A DNA stretch of 55,940 bases from Devosia insulae DS-56 (GCF_000970465.2 NZ_LAJE02000401.1:1-55940); one strand, 5' to 3'. Counted from the stretch's first letter, positions 1-10,559 are shown. Program-made: numbers and translations. Notes: a model not told the origin generated them from the letters alone.

Positions 1-34
1 CACTTTGCGCGGCCGGTGCGTAAGCCCCCTACCC

Positions 35-1942
35 CTAAGTCGCCTTCCCCACCGCCGCCGCGGCATGATCTTCCGCATTCTCCGGCAGGTCATCAAAGCT
101 CGAATAGTTCATCGTATAGAGCCGCGAATAGAGCCCCTGCTTTTCCATCAGCTGCTCGTGGTTGCCGCTCTCCAAGAGCTCGCCGTTCTGCAACACGATG
201 ATGCGGTCGGCGCCGCGGATGGTGGCGAGGCGGTGGGCGATGACGAGGCCGGTGCGGCCTTCGAGCAGCCGCTTCAGCGCCCTCTGGATCAGCATTTCGG
301 TATAGCTGTCGATATTGGCCGTCGCCTCGTCGAGGACGAGAATCTTGGCATCCGCCACCAGCGCCCGGGCAAAGCTGATCAGCTGTCGTTGGCCCAGCGA
401 CAGGTTGCTGCCGCGCTGCTCGAGCCGGGTATCGTAGCCATCGGCCAGCGACATGATGAAATCATGCGCGCCCACGGCTTTCGCCGCATCGATCACCTGC
501 TCGCGGGTGGCGCTCTCCTTGTTGTAGCGGATGTTCTCGATCACCGAGCCGGTGAACAGGAACGGCTCCTGCAGCACCATCGCCACCTGTTCGCCAAGCG
601 AGTCCTGGGTGACGTCGCGCACATCGTGCCCACCCACCGTCACCGAGCCGTCCCACACATCGTAGAAGCGATGCACCAGCGACATGCAGCTCGATTTGCC
701 CGAGCCGGTGGGGCCGACAATGGCGACCGTCTCGCCCGGGTTGACCCGGAAGCTGACATTCTTCAGCACCGGCAGCCCCTTGCGGTAGCCGAAGGTGACG
801 TCCTTGAACTCGACCGAGCCATCCATCCCCGAAGTGAGCGGGAAGGCATCGGGCTTGTCGGCGATGGTCACCGGCACATCGAGCACCTCGACGATGCGGG
901 TGCCCGACGACATGGCGCGCTGGAACACCGAATACTGCATGGTGAGCGAACGGATCGGATCGAAGAAGCGCTGGATGTAGAACAGGAACGCCACCATGAC
1001 GCCGACATCGAGCTCGCGCCCCAGCACCATCTGGCCACCGACCACGATGACCGTCGCCATGGAAATGCCGGTCAGCGTATCGACGATCGGCACCATCACC
1101 TGGGCGAACTTGGCGGCGCGGAGATGCGCCCTGAGGTTGGCCCTGGCCTTTTCCTCGTAGAGGTCGAAATTGACCTGCTGCCGATCGAGGCTCTGCACCG
1201 TGCGCACGCCATTAATGCCCTCGGCGAGGGCGCCATTGGCGGCCGAGTTGGTGTGGTGCGCCGCCATGAAGCTGACCTTGGCCGGCGGCAGCCAGAACAG
1301 GCGCACGATGAACAGGATCGGCATGGTCGCCATGGTGATCAGCCCGAGCATCGGATCGAGCCACAGCAGTACCCCGACAATGCCGAACAGCAGGACGATA
1401 TCGCCGACCGAAAGCACAGAAGTTTCAAGGAACTCCTGCATGGAGTTCACGTCGCCCATCAGGCGCGACATCAGCCGGCCGACCTCAGTCTTGTCCATCC
1501 AGCCGAGCGACACGCGCTGCAGATGCGCGAACATGGCGCGGCGCATGTCGAACAGCACGTTCTCGGCCGCCTTGCCGACCACCGTTTCCTGGATCCATGA
1601 CGAGGCGAAGTTGATGGCGATCAGCCCGGCAAACGCCACGATGCACCAGAGCAGGATCGAACGCCCGCCCCCGCCCTGCGCCATGCCGTTATCGATGGCG
1701 AAACGGATCACCAGCGGAAAGGCCAGCTGGGTCAGGGTGAACACCAGCACGGCGGCGACCGACAGGTAGATCTGCTTGCGGTAGGGTTTGACGAAAGCCC
1801 AGATGCGGCGAACGATTTTGGGATCATAGGCCTTGCCGAATACCTCTTCCTCGCGGTCGAGGCTCGAGCCGACCACGGCGCGGGGCGGCCGGCGGTTGCG
1901 GTCTTCGCTGTCGTCTTCGGTGTTGAGCGTTGCCTCGGTCAT
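35..1942 (-). CDS. ABC exporter half-transporter (catalytic-Glu subunit)
   Basis: Membrane exporter half of 635 aa with a six-helix ABC transmembrane domain (about residues 50-350) followed by a nucleotide-binding domain. Visible motifs are Walker A GPTGSGKSS (about 408), Q-loop LQEPF, signature LSLGQRQ (about 512), Walker B LVLDEAT with its catalytic Glu (about 532) and the switch His in IAHRL (about 567). The signature is off-consensus (LSLGQ instead of LSGGQ). A charged leader of about 45 residues precedes helix 1. Its ATG overlaps the stop of the upstream half-transporter gene (ATGA), so the two are probably co-translated and form a heterodimer. Substrate (lipid, drug or peptide) cannot be read from sequence. 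Confidence 0.93.
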   Translation of the reverse strand: MTEATLNTEDDSEDRNRRPPRAVVGSSLDREEEVFGKAYDPKIVRRIWAFVKPYRKQIYLSVAAVLVFTLTQLAFPLVIRFAIDNGMAQGGGGRSILLWCIVAFAGLIAINFASSWIQETVVGKAAENVLFDMRRAMFAHLQRVSLGWMDKTEVGRLMSRLMGDVNSMQEFLETSVLSVGDIVLLFGIVGVLLWLDPMLGLITMATMPILFIVRLFWLPPAKVSFMAAHHTNSAANGALAEGINGVRTVQSLDRQQVNFDLYEEKARANLRAHLRAAKFAQVMVPIVDTLTGISMATVIVVGGQMVLGRELDVGVMVAFLFYIQRFFDPIRSLTMQYSVFQRAMSSGTRIVEVLDVPVTIADKPDAFPLTSGMDGSVEFKDVTFGYRKGLPVLKNVSFRVNPGETVAIVGPTGSGKSSCMSLVHRFYDVWDGSVTVGGHDVRDVTQDSLGEQVAMVLQEPFLFTGSVIENIRYNKESATREQVIDAAKAVGAHDFIMSLADGYDTRLEQRGSNLSLGQRQLISFARALVADAKILVLDEATANIDSYTEMLIQRALKRLLEGRTGLVIAHRLATIRGADRIIVLQNGELLESGNHEQLMEKQGLYSRLYTMNYSSFDDLPENAEDHAAAAVGKAT

Positions 1943-3789
1943 TCCGCAGCCTCCAGCTGGTCGTCGCCAGGCTTCACCTGGAGGTCGTAAAGGGCGCGGT
2001 AGCGGCCGCCGAGCGCCAGCAGCTCCTCATGCGTGCCGCGCTCGACGATCTTGCCCTCGTCGATGAAGAGGATCTGGTCGGCATGCATCAGCGACGAAAG
2101 CCGGTGCGAGATGATCAGCGTCACCCGATCCCTCGCGAAGCGCTTCATCGCCGTACGAATGCGCTGCTCGGTGCCGGCATCGACCGCCGCGGTCGAGTCA
2201 TCGAACACCATCACCGAGGGCCTGAGCATCAGCGAGCGCGCGATATTCAGCCGCTGGCGCTGGCCGCCCGACAGCGACACGCCGCGCTCGCCCACGATGG
2301 TCTCGTAACCGGTGGGCAGCCCGATGATGTAGTTGTGGAGCTGCGCATATTCCGAGGCGCTGGCGATGCGCGGTCCCTTCGCCCACGGATCGCCATAGGC
2401 GATGTTGTTCTCGATGTTGGTGGTGAAGAGGAACGAGTCCTGCTGCACCACCGCCACCGCCTGGCGGAGGCTCGCGAGGGTCAGCGCCCGAACGTCCTGC
2501 CCATCGATGGTCACCCGGCCGCCGGTCACGTCGTAAAAGCGCGGGATCAGGTGGGCGATGGTCGATTTGCCTGAGCCGGGCTTGCCGACGATACCGATGG
2601 TCTCGCCCTTCCTGCCCTCGAACGAGATGCCCGAAAGCACCGGCCGGAACGGCGCGGAGGGATAGGCGAAATCGACATTCTCGAACTTCAGCGTGCCCTG
2701 AGAAAGCTTCAGCGGCTTGGCGCCCGGCTCGTCCTTGATCTCGATTTCGAGGTCGAGGAAGGCGAACAGCCGATTGCCGCAGGTCGAGGCGCGGGCCACC
2801 GAATTGACCAGCAGGCCAAGCTGGCGCACCGGCATCTGCAGGATCGTCATGAAGGTGAGGAAGGCCGCCAGCGTGCCGACGGTCATTTCGCCGGAAATGA
2901 CGCGCTCGCCGCCATACCACAGCACCAGCGCCATCGAGACGAAGAAGCTGATGTTCATGATCGAGGTCGAGTTGACGCGGATATCGACGCGCTTATGCGT
3001 CAGCACCAGCGCCCGGTCGGAGGCCTCGTTGTATTTCTTCATCTCGTGCCGCGCGCCGGCAAAGGCGCGGACCACGCGGATGCCGCCGAGGTTCTCTTCC
3101 ATGACGCGGGAAAGGTCCTGCAGCCGCTCCTGCAGCGTCAGCCAGGTGGCGCGGAGCTTCAGCTGGGTGAGCGAGGAATTCACCCCGACAAACGGGGCAA
3201 AGCTCAGCGCCAGTAGGCCAAGGATCCAATCGGTCGAGATCAGCATATAGGCGCCGACCCCGATCAGCGTGCTGAGCAGCACGATGCGGAGCAGGCCTGT
3301 GGCAAAGAACATGCGCACGCCCTCGAGATCGAGCATGCCCACGGTGATCAGGTCACCGGTATGCACCTTGTCGTGGTAGGAAAAGCTCAGCCGCTGGATC
3401 TTCTCGTAGACCGCAAGGCGCAGCTCATAGGCCGTGTGATGGCCCACCGCTTCGCCAAAATAGTTCATCGACATCGTGAACAGACCGCGGAGGATCGACA
3501 CCACCAGGAGGATTATCGCGATGCTCCACAGCGCATCGGCCGCGCCGACCCCGCCATCCAGCACGCCCTCGGCGCGATCGACCGCCTGCCCCAGCAATAC
3601 CGGCGTCCACAGTTGCAATGCCGACGAGATGAAGCAGGAGAGGATGGTAATGATCACCATCCAGGGGTGACGCCAGGTGAGTACGATGATGCGCCACAGG
3701 GTGGTGAGCCCCTTACCCTGCTGTGCGGCGACGACATGTGACATTGCATCGCCAGGCGAATAGGCGCTGCGCGGAGCATTCGAGCTCAA
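1939..3789 (-). CDS. ABC exporter half-transporter (degenerate Walker B subunit)
   Basis: A 616-aa membrane domain plus nucleotide-binding domain, first gene of the two-gene exporter operon. Walker A is GKPGSGKST (about 400), the signature is a perfect LSGGQRQ (about 506), and the switch His is in ISHRL (about 561). Walker B reads VFDDST (about 526), so the catalytic Glu is Asp. This is the usual sign of the degenerate ATP site in heterodimeric exporters such as BmrCD, LmrCD and TM287/288 (family knowledge). Its partner carries the matching off-consensus signature, so the pair has one consensus and one degenerate site. The stop overlaps the next start by 4 nt. Confidence 0.93.
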   Translation of the reverse strand: MSSNAPRSAYSPGDAMSHVVAAQQGKGLTTLWRIIVLTWRHPWMVIITILSCFISSALQLWTPVLLGQAVDRAEGVLDGGVGAADALWSIAIILLVVSILRGLFTMSMNYFGEAVGHHTAYELRLAVYEKIQRLSFSYHDKVHTGDLITVGMLDLEGVRMFFATGLLRIVLLSTLIGVGAYMLISTDWILGLLALSFAPFVGVNSSLTQLKLRATWLTLQERLQDLSRVMEENLGGIRVVRAFAGARHEMKKYNEASDRALVLTHKRVDIRVNSTSIMNISFFVSMALVLWYGGERVISGEMTVGTLAAFLTFMTILQMPVRQLGLLVNSVARASTCGNRLFAFLDLEIEIKDEPGAKPLKLSQGTLKFENVDFAYPSAPFRPVLSGISFEGRKGETIGIVGKPGSGKSTIAHLIPRFYDVTGGRVTIDGQDVRALTLASLRQAVAVVQQDSFLFTTNIENNIAYGDPWAKGPRIASASEYAQLHNYIIGLPTGYETIVGERGVSLSGGQRQRLNIARSLMLRPSVMVFDDSTAAVDAGTEQRIRTAMKRFARDRVTLIISHRLSSLMHADQILFIDEGKIVERGTHEELLALGGRYRALYDLQVKPGDDQLEAAE

Positions 3790-4015
3790 TTTAAGGGTCC
3801 AGACATAAAGCTTTTAGGGCCTGCCCTCGCCAGAATATTGGCGGACAGACTCGGCCCGGTAGAACCAGAGGAAGAATTATGTCTTCGCGCTGATTTGCGT
3901 TCTGTTCAAGGCAGATATGCGGGCCGGATAGGGTACTTTCGTATCAACGCCGTAAGGCTCCGCCATGATGTTGCACGAATGCAACCTCACCCTCGGCACG
4001 ACGTTGAGGGCGAAA

Positions 4016-4228
4016 ATGAACGACGAGCCCAAAATGACCGACGGCCGAAGCCTGCCGCCAGAGGACGACGCCTTCCGCGAGGCGGTGCGCAAGACCGCTT
4101 ATTTCCTCTGGGAACAGGACGGCCGCCCGCACGGCCGCCACGACGAATACTACCTCCGCGCCCTCACCCGCCACCGCCGCGAGCGGCAGTATGACAGCTG
4201 GCTGGAAGATGGCCCGGACGGGGAGTGA
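4016..4228 (+). CDS. DUF2934 small protein
   Basis: A 70-aa hydrophilic protein carrying a DUF2934 motif: a short helix followed by AYFLWEQDGRPHGR and an acidic DEYYLRA stretch, which fits the family pattern of AYxLWExxGRPxGRxxExW. The function of the family is unknown; members are common in Rhizobiales. I chose the ATG at 4016 because AGGG lies about 5 nt upstream; an in-frame ATG at 3965 has no ribosome binding site. A second DUF2934 domain lies in the broken gene at 33252-33757. Confidence 0.7.
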   Translation: MNDEPKMTDGRSLPPEDDAFREAVRKTAYFLWEQDGRPHGRHDEYYLRALTRHRRERQYDSWLEDGPDGE

Positions 4229-4258
4229 GGGTATACCCGCCGGTGCCACCCCGATCGC

Positions 4259-4579
4259 TTACGCCGCCGACGTCAGTTTCAGCCCGATAATGCCGGCGAG
4301 GATCAGGCCGATACAGAGGAGCCGCACCGGCGAGTGGGAGTCGCCAAGCAGCACGATGCCGAGGATCGCCGTTCCGGCCGCGCCGATGCCGGTCCACACC
4401 GCATAGCCGGTGCCGACCGGCAAGGTACGCAGCGCGATCGACAACAGGATCACGCTCGAGAGCCCGGTTGCGACCGTCAGTGAGGCCGGCAGCCAACGCG
4501 TGAACCCGTCCGACGACTTCATGAAATAGGCGAAACCGATCTCGAGCAGGCCGGCAATGGAGAGCAGAATCCAGGCCAT
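4259..4579 (-). CDS. Small multidrug resistance (SMR) family transporter, SugE/Gdx-like
   Basis: A 106-aa inner-membrane protein with four hydrophobic helices. The essential membrane Glu is in GLLEIGFA (residue 13) and the SMR core motif [15 protein letters not shown] follows in helix 3. The WTGIG form and the KSSDGFTR loop favour the SugE/Gdx (guanidinium exporter) branch over EmrE. The gene follows the stop of a truncated carboxymuconolactone-decarboxylase-like gene by a single nucleotide, so it was probably the second gene of that operon. The operon promoter has been deleted (see 4581-5035), so expression of this intact gene is uncertain. Confidence 0.9.
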   Translation of the reverse strand: MAWILLSIAGLLEIGFAYFMKSSDGFTRWLPASLTVATGLSSVILLSIALRTLPVGTGYAVWTGIGAAGTAILGIVLLGDSHSPVRLLCIGLILAGIIGLKLTSAA

Positions 4580-4580
4580 T

Positions 4581-4694
4581 TCATCCAGCCTGCGCGGCGG
4601 CGGCGGGCGGCGTCCGGAAGCTGATGCCGAGGCGGTTGAAGACGTTCATCAGGCCGATGGCATAGGTGAGGTCGGTGAGTTCCTTGTCACCGAA
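4581..4694 (-). pseudogene. 3' remnant of a carboxymuconolactone decarboxylase/AhpD-like gene
   Basis: The minus strand reads about 37 codons ending in a normal TGA at 4581-4583. It contains FGDKELTDLTYAIGL followed by [12 protein letters not shown], the C-terminal helix of CMD/AhpD-family proteins (typically DxELVxLTxAIxxINxWNRLxIxFR). Similarity stops abruptly at about 4694, and azoR-like sequence on the opposite strand begins at about 4697. The 5' part and promoter are missing. It cannot encode a functional protein. Confidence 0.72.
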
Positions 4695-4696
4695 CC

Positions 4697-5035
4697 TCGA
4701 CGTTGAAGGCCTGGATCGACCACATCGTCCGCGCCCGGCGCACCTTCAACGTAACGCCTCAAGGCAAGGTCGGGACATTGCACGATCTCCCGGTATTCGT
4801 TGCCATCGCCTCGGGCGGTCGCTTTTCCGGCGCGCGCGCCCGGCAACCGGATTTCCTCACCCCCTACCTCAGGGCGGTGCTGGCAATGATCGGGCTCAGC
4901 ACTCCGACGTTCTTCTCGGTCGAAGATACCGGGTCTGGGCCGGAGGCTGTGCTAAAGGCACGCGAACAGGCCGATCACGCAATCGCCGATCATTTCGGCG
5001 TCTCGGACGAGATGGTCCTGCCGAGCGTCGGCTAG
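4697..5035 (+). pseudogene. azoR: 5'-truncated azoR (FMN-dependent NADH-azoreductase)
   Basis: About 112 codons match the C-terminal half of the AzoR/flavodoxin-2 family. Recognisable segments are STLKAWIDHIVRARRTF, GTLHDLPVFVAIASGG and FLTPYLRAVLAMIG. The frame is open to a TAG at 5033-5035. Family members are about 200 aa, and the N-terminal FMN-phosphate-binding half is absent. No start codon with a ribosome binding site is present; the first possible one is TTG 4703, which encodes an internal Leu of the family. It directly abuts the opposite-strand remnant at 4581-4694. Confidence 0.8.
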
Positions 5036-5060
5036 CCACCGGCCACTCCGTTGCGACCCG

Positions 5061-5360
5061 CTAGCCGAGCGCCAGTGCGCGCTGGTTGCCCTCGCAGACA
5101 GGGGCACACACCAGCTCCACGCAGCACTGCCGCACCTGCCTCGTCCACGCCACGCGCGCGGGAGGCAGGCGGGCGGCCGCGCCGGCACAACATTCAGCGC
5201 GGTGATGCCGTCGTCGGTCGCGTGCGTCCAGCACGTCGCTGAGTGAAATGCCCAGCTCATCGCGGCGGTGCGCCGGCATGGTCAGCAGGTCGGCAAGCGC
5301 CAGCCGCTGCGCCCGGCTGCTGCGGTAAGAGCGGATCGCGTTCACGAGTGATTGCAGCAT
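5061..5360 (-). CDS. DUF1127 domain protein
   Basis: A 99-aa basic protein. Residues about 5-45 fit DUF1127: an RSYRSSRAQR segment, then LLTMPAHRRDELGISLSDV. DUF1127 proteins in alphaproteobacteria are small Arg-rich proteins, some linked to RNA or phosphate and carbon regulation. The C-terminal half is unusual, rich in Cys and Arg and without family similarity that I recognise. Start ATG 5360 follows GAGGAG at 7 nt. It lies 11 nt after the YtkA-like gene and is probably cotranscribed with it. Confidence 0.72.
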   Translation of the reverse strand: MLQSLVNAIRSYRSSRAQRLALADLLTMPAHRRDELGISLSDVLDARDRRRHHRAECCAGAAARLPPARVAWTRQVRQCCVELVCAPVCEGNQRALALG

Positions 5361-5371
5361 CGTCTTTCTCC

Positions 5372-5827
5372 TCACATCAGAAAGTTGAACTCGGCGATAT
5401 CGTCACCGTCAGGGGTAGCGCGGTGCACCTTGACCACCCACCAGCCCGGCATGCTGAAACGGATGCCCCCGACTTCGTAGAGTGTGCCGCCGAGCGACTG
5501 CGGGGCGGACGGCTGCGAGGGCAGGCCGTGGCCATGCAGCGGCATGCCGCCGTCGACACGCAACGCCGATGCTGCAATCGGGGCGCCCTGCGCATCCTTG
5601 ATGTCGAACTGCCAGGTCATCTGCCGGTCGATGGCGAGGTCGCCTGGAGCGACGGTCGCAACGAAGCTGCCGCCCGCACTGGTCTGCGTTCTGGCGAGAT
5701 CGAGATCGGCCGGCGCCGGCAGCAGCATCAGCACGACATGCGTCGCCCCGCCCGCCAGCAGCAGCCCAAGCGGCACGGCCCAAAGCGACCAATGGAAACG
5801 GCGACGGGTGAGCGTGGTCATCATCAT
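5372..5827 (-). CDS. YtkA/FixH-like membrane-anchored protein
   Basis: A 151-aa protein with one N-terminal membrane segment (about residues 14-36) and a periplasmic beta-sandwich resembling YtkA/FixH-like domains. Visible parts are the strand MTWQFDIKDAQGAPI, the loop GGMPLHGHGLPSQP and a C-terminal FSMPGWWVVKV. In such domains the MPxHGHG segment is the conserved feature. The physiological role is unknown; some relatives serve cytochrome oxidase or metal delivery. Three consecutive ATG codons (5827, 5824, 5821) follow AAAGGAGAGG. It is the first gene of a probable pair with the DUF1127 gene. Confidence 0.68.
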   Translation of the reverse strand: MMMTTLTRRRFHWSLWAVPLGLLLAGGATHVVLMLLPAPADLDLARTQTSAGGSFVATVAPGDLAIDRQMTWQFDIKDAQGAPIAASALRVDGGMPLHGHGLPSQPSAPQSLGGTLYEVGGIRFSMPGWWVVKVHRATPDGDDIAEFNFLM

Positions 5828-5993
5828 TGCGGTCCTCTCCTTTGGGCTGGGCGCGGCGCTTCCGCACGAACGCGCTCACGCCCTGCATCCCACGCACACC
5901 GTAACCGGGTGCGATTTGGCAGGTATGACAAACAATGCAGAAAATCTGCCACACTCGGCAAAACTGCCGCGTCAGTGCTGTTTCGGCGCGGGG

Positions 5994-6983
5994 TCAGGCG
6001 CAGGGCCGGCCTTCGACGGCATGCATCTCGCGAAACAACCTGGGCGAGACGCCGAACCGCCGTTCGAAAGCCGCGCCCAGCCGCGAACTGGGGGACAGCC
6101 CGACCCGCGCCGCCACTTCCTTCAGCGAGAGCCCGCGCGTCAGCAGGAGGCGAGCTGCGTCCAGCCGGAGACTTTCGATGAAATGGGCGGGAGGTTCACC
6201 GGTCACCGCCTGAAACTTGCGATGGAACGTCCGCTCGCTGAGCCCCGCCCGCTCTGCCAGGCTCGGCACGTCCAGTTGGCGGTGCAGATTGGCGTGCAGC
6301 CAGTCAATCAGCTCGACAAACGGATTGTCGGCCTTGGCCTGGGCCCTCAGGATCGGACTGAACTGGGATTGGTAGCCGGGGCGGCGGGCGTAGAGCACCA
6401 GCCACTGGGCAACGCGCGCCGCAATCGAGGCATCGAGGTCCCGCGCCACCAGTGCCAGTGCCATGTCGATCCCGGCGGTGACCCCGGCGGAAGTCCAGAC
6501 TTTCCCGTCCTCGACGAAAATGCTCTCCGGATCCACCGTGACCGCCGGGAAGTGCGCCGCCAGCGGCGCGCACGCATCCCAGTGCGTCGCCACCCGCTTG
6601 CCATCCACGAGGCCGAGCCCGGCGAGAATGAAAGCCCCCGAGCAGATCGAACCGAACCTGCCGGCGGCGCCGGCACAGCGCGGCACCCAGCTCCGCAGCA
6701 GCGGATCCTCAAGGATCGCCAGCATCGGATCAGCCAGAGCACCTGCCACCAGCAGCGTATCTACGCCTTCGGTCGGCGTGTCGGCCAGGGCCTCGGTGTG
6801 CAGCGAAACGCCGCTGCTGCTTCGCACCGGTCCACCCGACGTCGACAGCATCTCCACCGAATAGAACTCGGCCAAGCCAGCTTTGAGCAGCATCATGTTG
6901 GCTGCGCCGAACACCGACGAGGGGCCGGTGGTGTCGAGCAGTTCAAAATCCGGATAGACCAGCAGCGATACTTTATGGGCCAT
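5994..6983 (-). CDS. GlxA-type AraC family regulator (DJ-1/PfpI + HTH)
   Basis: A 329-aa transcription factor. Residues 1-180 form a DJ-1/PfpI class I amidotransferase-like domain with the nucleophile-elbow Cys in GSICSGAFILAG, and residues about 215-310 form an AraC double helix-turn-helix (LAERAGLSERTFHRKF and LKEVAARVGLS). GlxA-type proteins are usually transcriptional activators. It is divergent from the membrane-protein/DUF899 operon at 7230, its likely target. Two 9-bp direct repeats 21 bp apart overlap its start (6981-7010). ATG 6983 is preferred because the domain begins there; an upstream in-frame start at 7019 is possible. Confidence 0.88.
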   Translation of the reverse strand: MAHKVSLLVYPDFELLDTTGPSSVFGAANMMLLKAGLAEFYSVEMLSTSGGPVRSSSGVSLHTEALADTPTEGVDTLLVAGALADPMLAILEDPLLRSWVPRCAGAAGRFGSICSGAFILAGLGLVDGKRVATHWDACAPLAAHFPAVTVDPESIFVEDGKVWTSAGVTAGIDMALALVARDLDASIAARVAQWLVLYARRPGYQSQFSPILRAQAKADNPFVELIDWLHANLHRQLDVPSLAERAGLSERTFHRKFQAVTGEPPAHFIESLRLDAARLLLTRGLSLKEVAARVGLSPSSRLGAAFERRFGVSPRLFREMHAVEGRPCA

Positions 6984-7010
6984 TGGCAGAATTTCGCACA
7001 ACATTGGCAG
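6981..7010. promoter_or_regulatory. Candidate AraC-type operator (21-bp-spaced direct repeats)
   Basis: CATTGGCAG occurs at 6981-6989 and again at 7002-7010, start to start 21 bp apart, or two helical turns. This is the usual geometry of AraC-family half-sites. It covers the start codon of the GlxA-type gene, suggesting autoregulation, and faces the 7230 operon. A further TTGGCAG lies at about 5916-5922. Confidence 0.4.
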
Positions 7011-7229
7011 CCCTGCCAAGGATCGTTTTCGGCCGCATGTCGTTTCGCACCACGACTACACTTTACAAGCTGGGTCGCGACCGCAGCGACCAGGAATCAA
7101 CGCCGTTCTCGCTGTCGGCAGCGGCCGGCGGCCGTGTGCGATCGACCCCCGCGGACAATCGCGTCGCATTTGTAACTCTCGCCCTGCCACCCGGCCGGCC
7201 TACAGCAGCGCATCGGAACGGAGCACGAC

Positions 7230-7484
7230 ATGACATCCATAGGATCACCGAAGGCCATGCTGGGGCTCACTGCGAGCCCGTTGTTTGCACTGCTGGCATG
7301 GGTTTCCGCTGTCGGCATCTCAGGCCTCAGCGTCTGCACTTCGACACTGCCGCTCCTGCCGATCAACGACATGGCGCTGATGTACCTGCTGATGAGCATC
7401 TTCCACGCCTCGCCGTGGCTGATGCTGTTTTCGCAGCGCTCAACTGAGCCGCGTCTTACCCCCAATCACAACCAAGGAGACTGA
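7230..7484 (+). CDS. Small membrane protein upstream of DUF899 gene
   Basis: An 84-aa protein with two predicted membrane helices (about residues 15-38 and 45-66, the latter Met/Leu-rich with HASPWLMLF). I recognise no family. ATG 7230 follows GGAG at 7 nt. Only 2 nt separate its stop from the DUF899 gene, so the two form an operon that is divergent from the GlxA-type regulator and probably controlled by it. Confidence 0.65.
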   Translation: MTSIGSPKAMLGLTASPLFALLAWVSAVGISGLSVCTSTLPLLPINDMALMYLLMSIFHASPWLMLFSQRSTEPRLTPNHNQGD

Positions 7485-7486
7485 CA

Positions 7487-8188
7487 ATGCAGCACGCTGT
7501 TGTTTCTCAGGACGAATGGCTGGCCGCCCGCCATGAACTGCTGAAGGCGGAAAAGGCGCTCACCCGCCAGCGCGACGACGTTACCAAGCAGCGCGGCGCC
7601 CTGCCCTGGGTGCGCGTCGACAAGGAGTATGTGTTCGACACGCTCGAAGGCCCGCGCACGCTCGCCGAGCTGTTCGACGGTCGCTCCCAGCTTCTCATCC
7701 AGCACTTCATGTTTGCGCCGGGCTGGGAACAGGGTTGCCCCAGTTGCTCATTCATGGCCGATCATACCGACGGCATGAACCTGCACCTCGCCAACCACGA
7801 CGTCACCTTCGTCGCGGTGTCACGCGCCCCGCTTGCCGATCTCGAGCGTTATCGCCAGCGCATGGGGTGGAAGTTCCGCTGGGTGTCCTCCAACGGCAGC
7901 AGCTTCAACTATGATTTCCGCGTCAGCTTTACCCCCGAGGAGGTGGCGAGCGGGCATATCGACTACAATTTCGGCGAGTGGGACGAGACCGGCGAAGAAT
8001 GGCCGGGGGTCAGCGCATTCTTCAAGGATGAGGCCGGGACGGTATATCGCACCTATTCGACCTTCGGCCGGGGCGTCGAGGTGATGATGGGCGCCTACCC
8101 CATGCTCGACCTTGCCCCCAAGGGGCGCAATGAGACCGAAGGCATGAGCTGGTTGCACCGTCACGACCAGTACCCAAAGCAGGCCTGA
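7487..8188 (+). CDS. DUF899 thioredoxin-like protein
   Basis: A 233-aa cytoplasmic protein of the DUF899 family (thioredoxin-like fold, enzymatic role unknown). Family landmarks are the N-terminal EWLAARHELLKAEK helix, RQRDDVTKQRGALPWV, the motif GWEQGCPSCSFMADH with its CPSC dicysteine at the position of a thioredoxin active site, and FVAVSRAPLADLERYRQRMG. Length is typical. A strong AAGGAG precedes the ATG. It is second gene after the small membrane protein at 7230. Confidence 0.9.
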   Translation: MQHAVVSQDEWLAARHELLKAEKALTRQRDDVTKQRGALPWVRVDKEYVFDTLEGPRTLAELFDGRSQLLIQHFMFAPGWEQGCPSCSFMADHTDGMNLHLANHDVTFVAVSRAPLADLERYRQRMGWKFRWVSSNGSSFNYDFRVSFTPEEVASGHIDYNFGEWDETGEEWPGVSAFFKDEAGTVYRTYSTFGRGVEVMMGAYPMLDLAPKGRNETEGMSWLHRHDQYPKQA

Positions 8189-8271
8189 GCGCGGACTCGA
8201 AAGTGAGCGCGACAGGTTGGACCGGTGCTGGCCCATGAGACGGTTCGAACGATCTCTGGTTCGGCAGCCGG

Positions 8272-10368
<2,097 letters not shown>

Positions 10369-10407
10369 GGGTGCTCCTTGGCCCGCGAATGCGCGCCCTT
10401 CGAGCTT

Positions 10408-10432
10408 AGCGTGGCTGGTGCGCGATCGTTCC
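10408..10432 (-). promoter_or_regulatory. Candidate sigma-EcfG promoter of katE
   Basis: The minus strand reads GGAAC (10428-10432), a 16-nt spacer, then CGCT (10408-10411). The alphaproteobacterial general-stress consensus is GGAAC-N16/17-CGTT. It sits 40-64 nt before the katE start. Confidence 0.55.
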
Positions 10433-10465
10433 GTCGCAGGGACGAAATTGAGTTCGGGTCGCCCC

Positions 10466-10490
10466 GGAACATTGTCCCCCTCGCCAAGTT
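10466..10490 (+). promoter_or_regulatory. Candidate sigma-EcfG promoter of the 10560 operon
   Basis: GGAAC at 10466-10470, a 16-nt spacer, then AGTT at 10487-10490. Back-to-back with the katE candidate in the same divergent intergenic region. Confidence 0.5.
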
Positions 10491-10559
10491 GAGTTGCCAG
10501 CAGCCACCGAGGAGCGCCGGGTTTCGAGCGCTCCCGTGGAGTTCATAGGAGCAGCACAA

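Noticed and set aside
5-1600. Open frame of 531 codons opposite the first ABC gene
   Set aside because: It lies wholly antisense to a gene with full ABC motifs; long antisense frames are expected in GC-rich DNA, and the composition (His/Arg-rich) is not protein-like.
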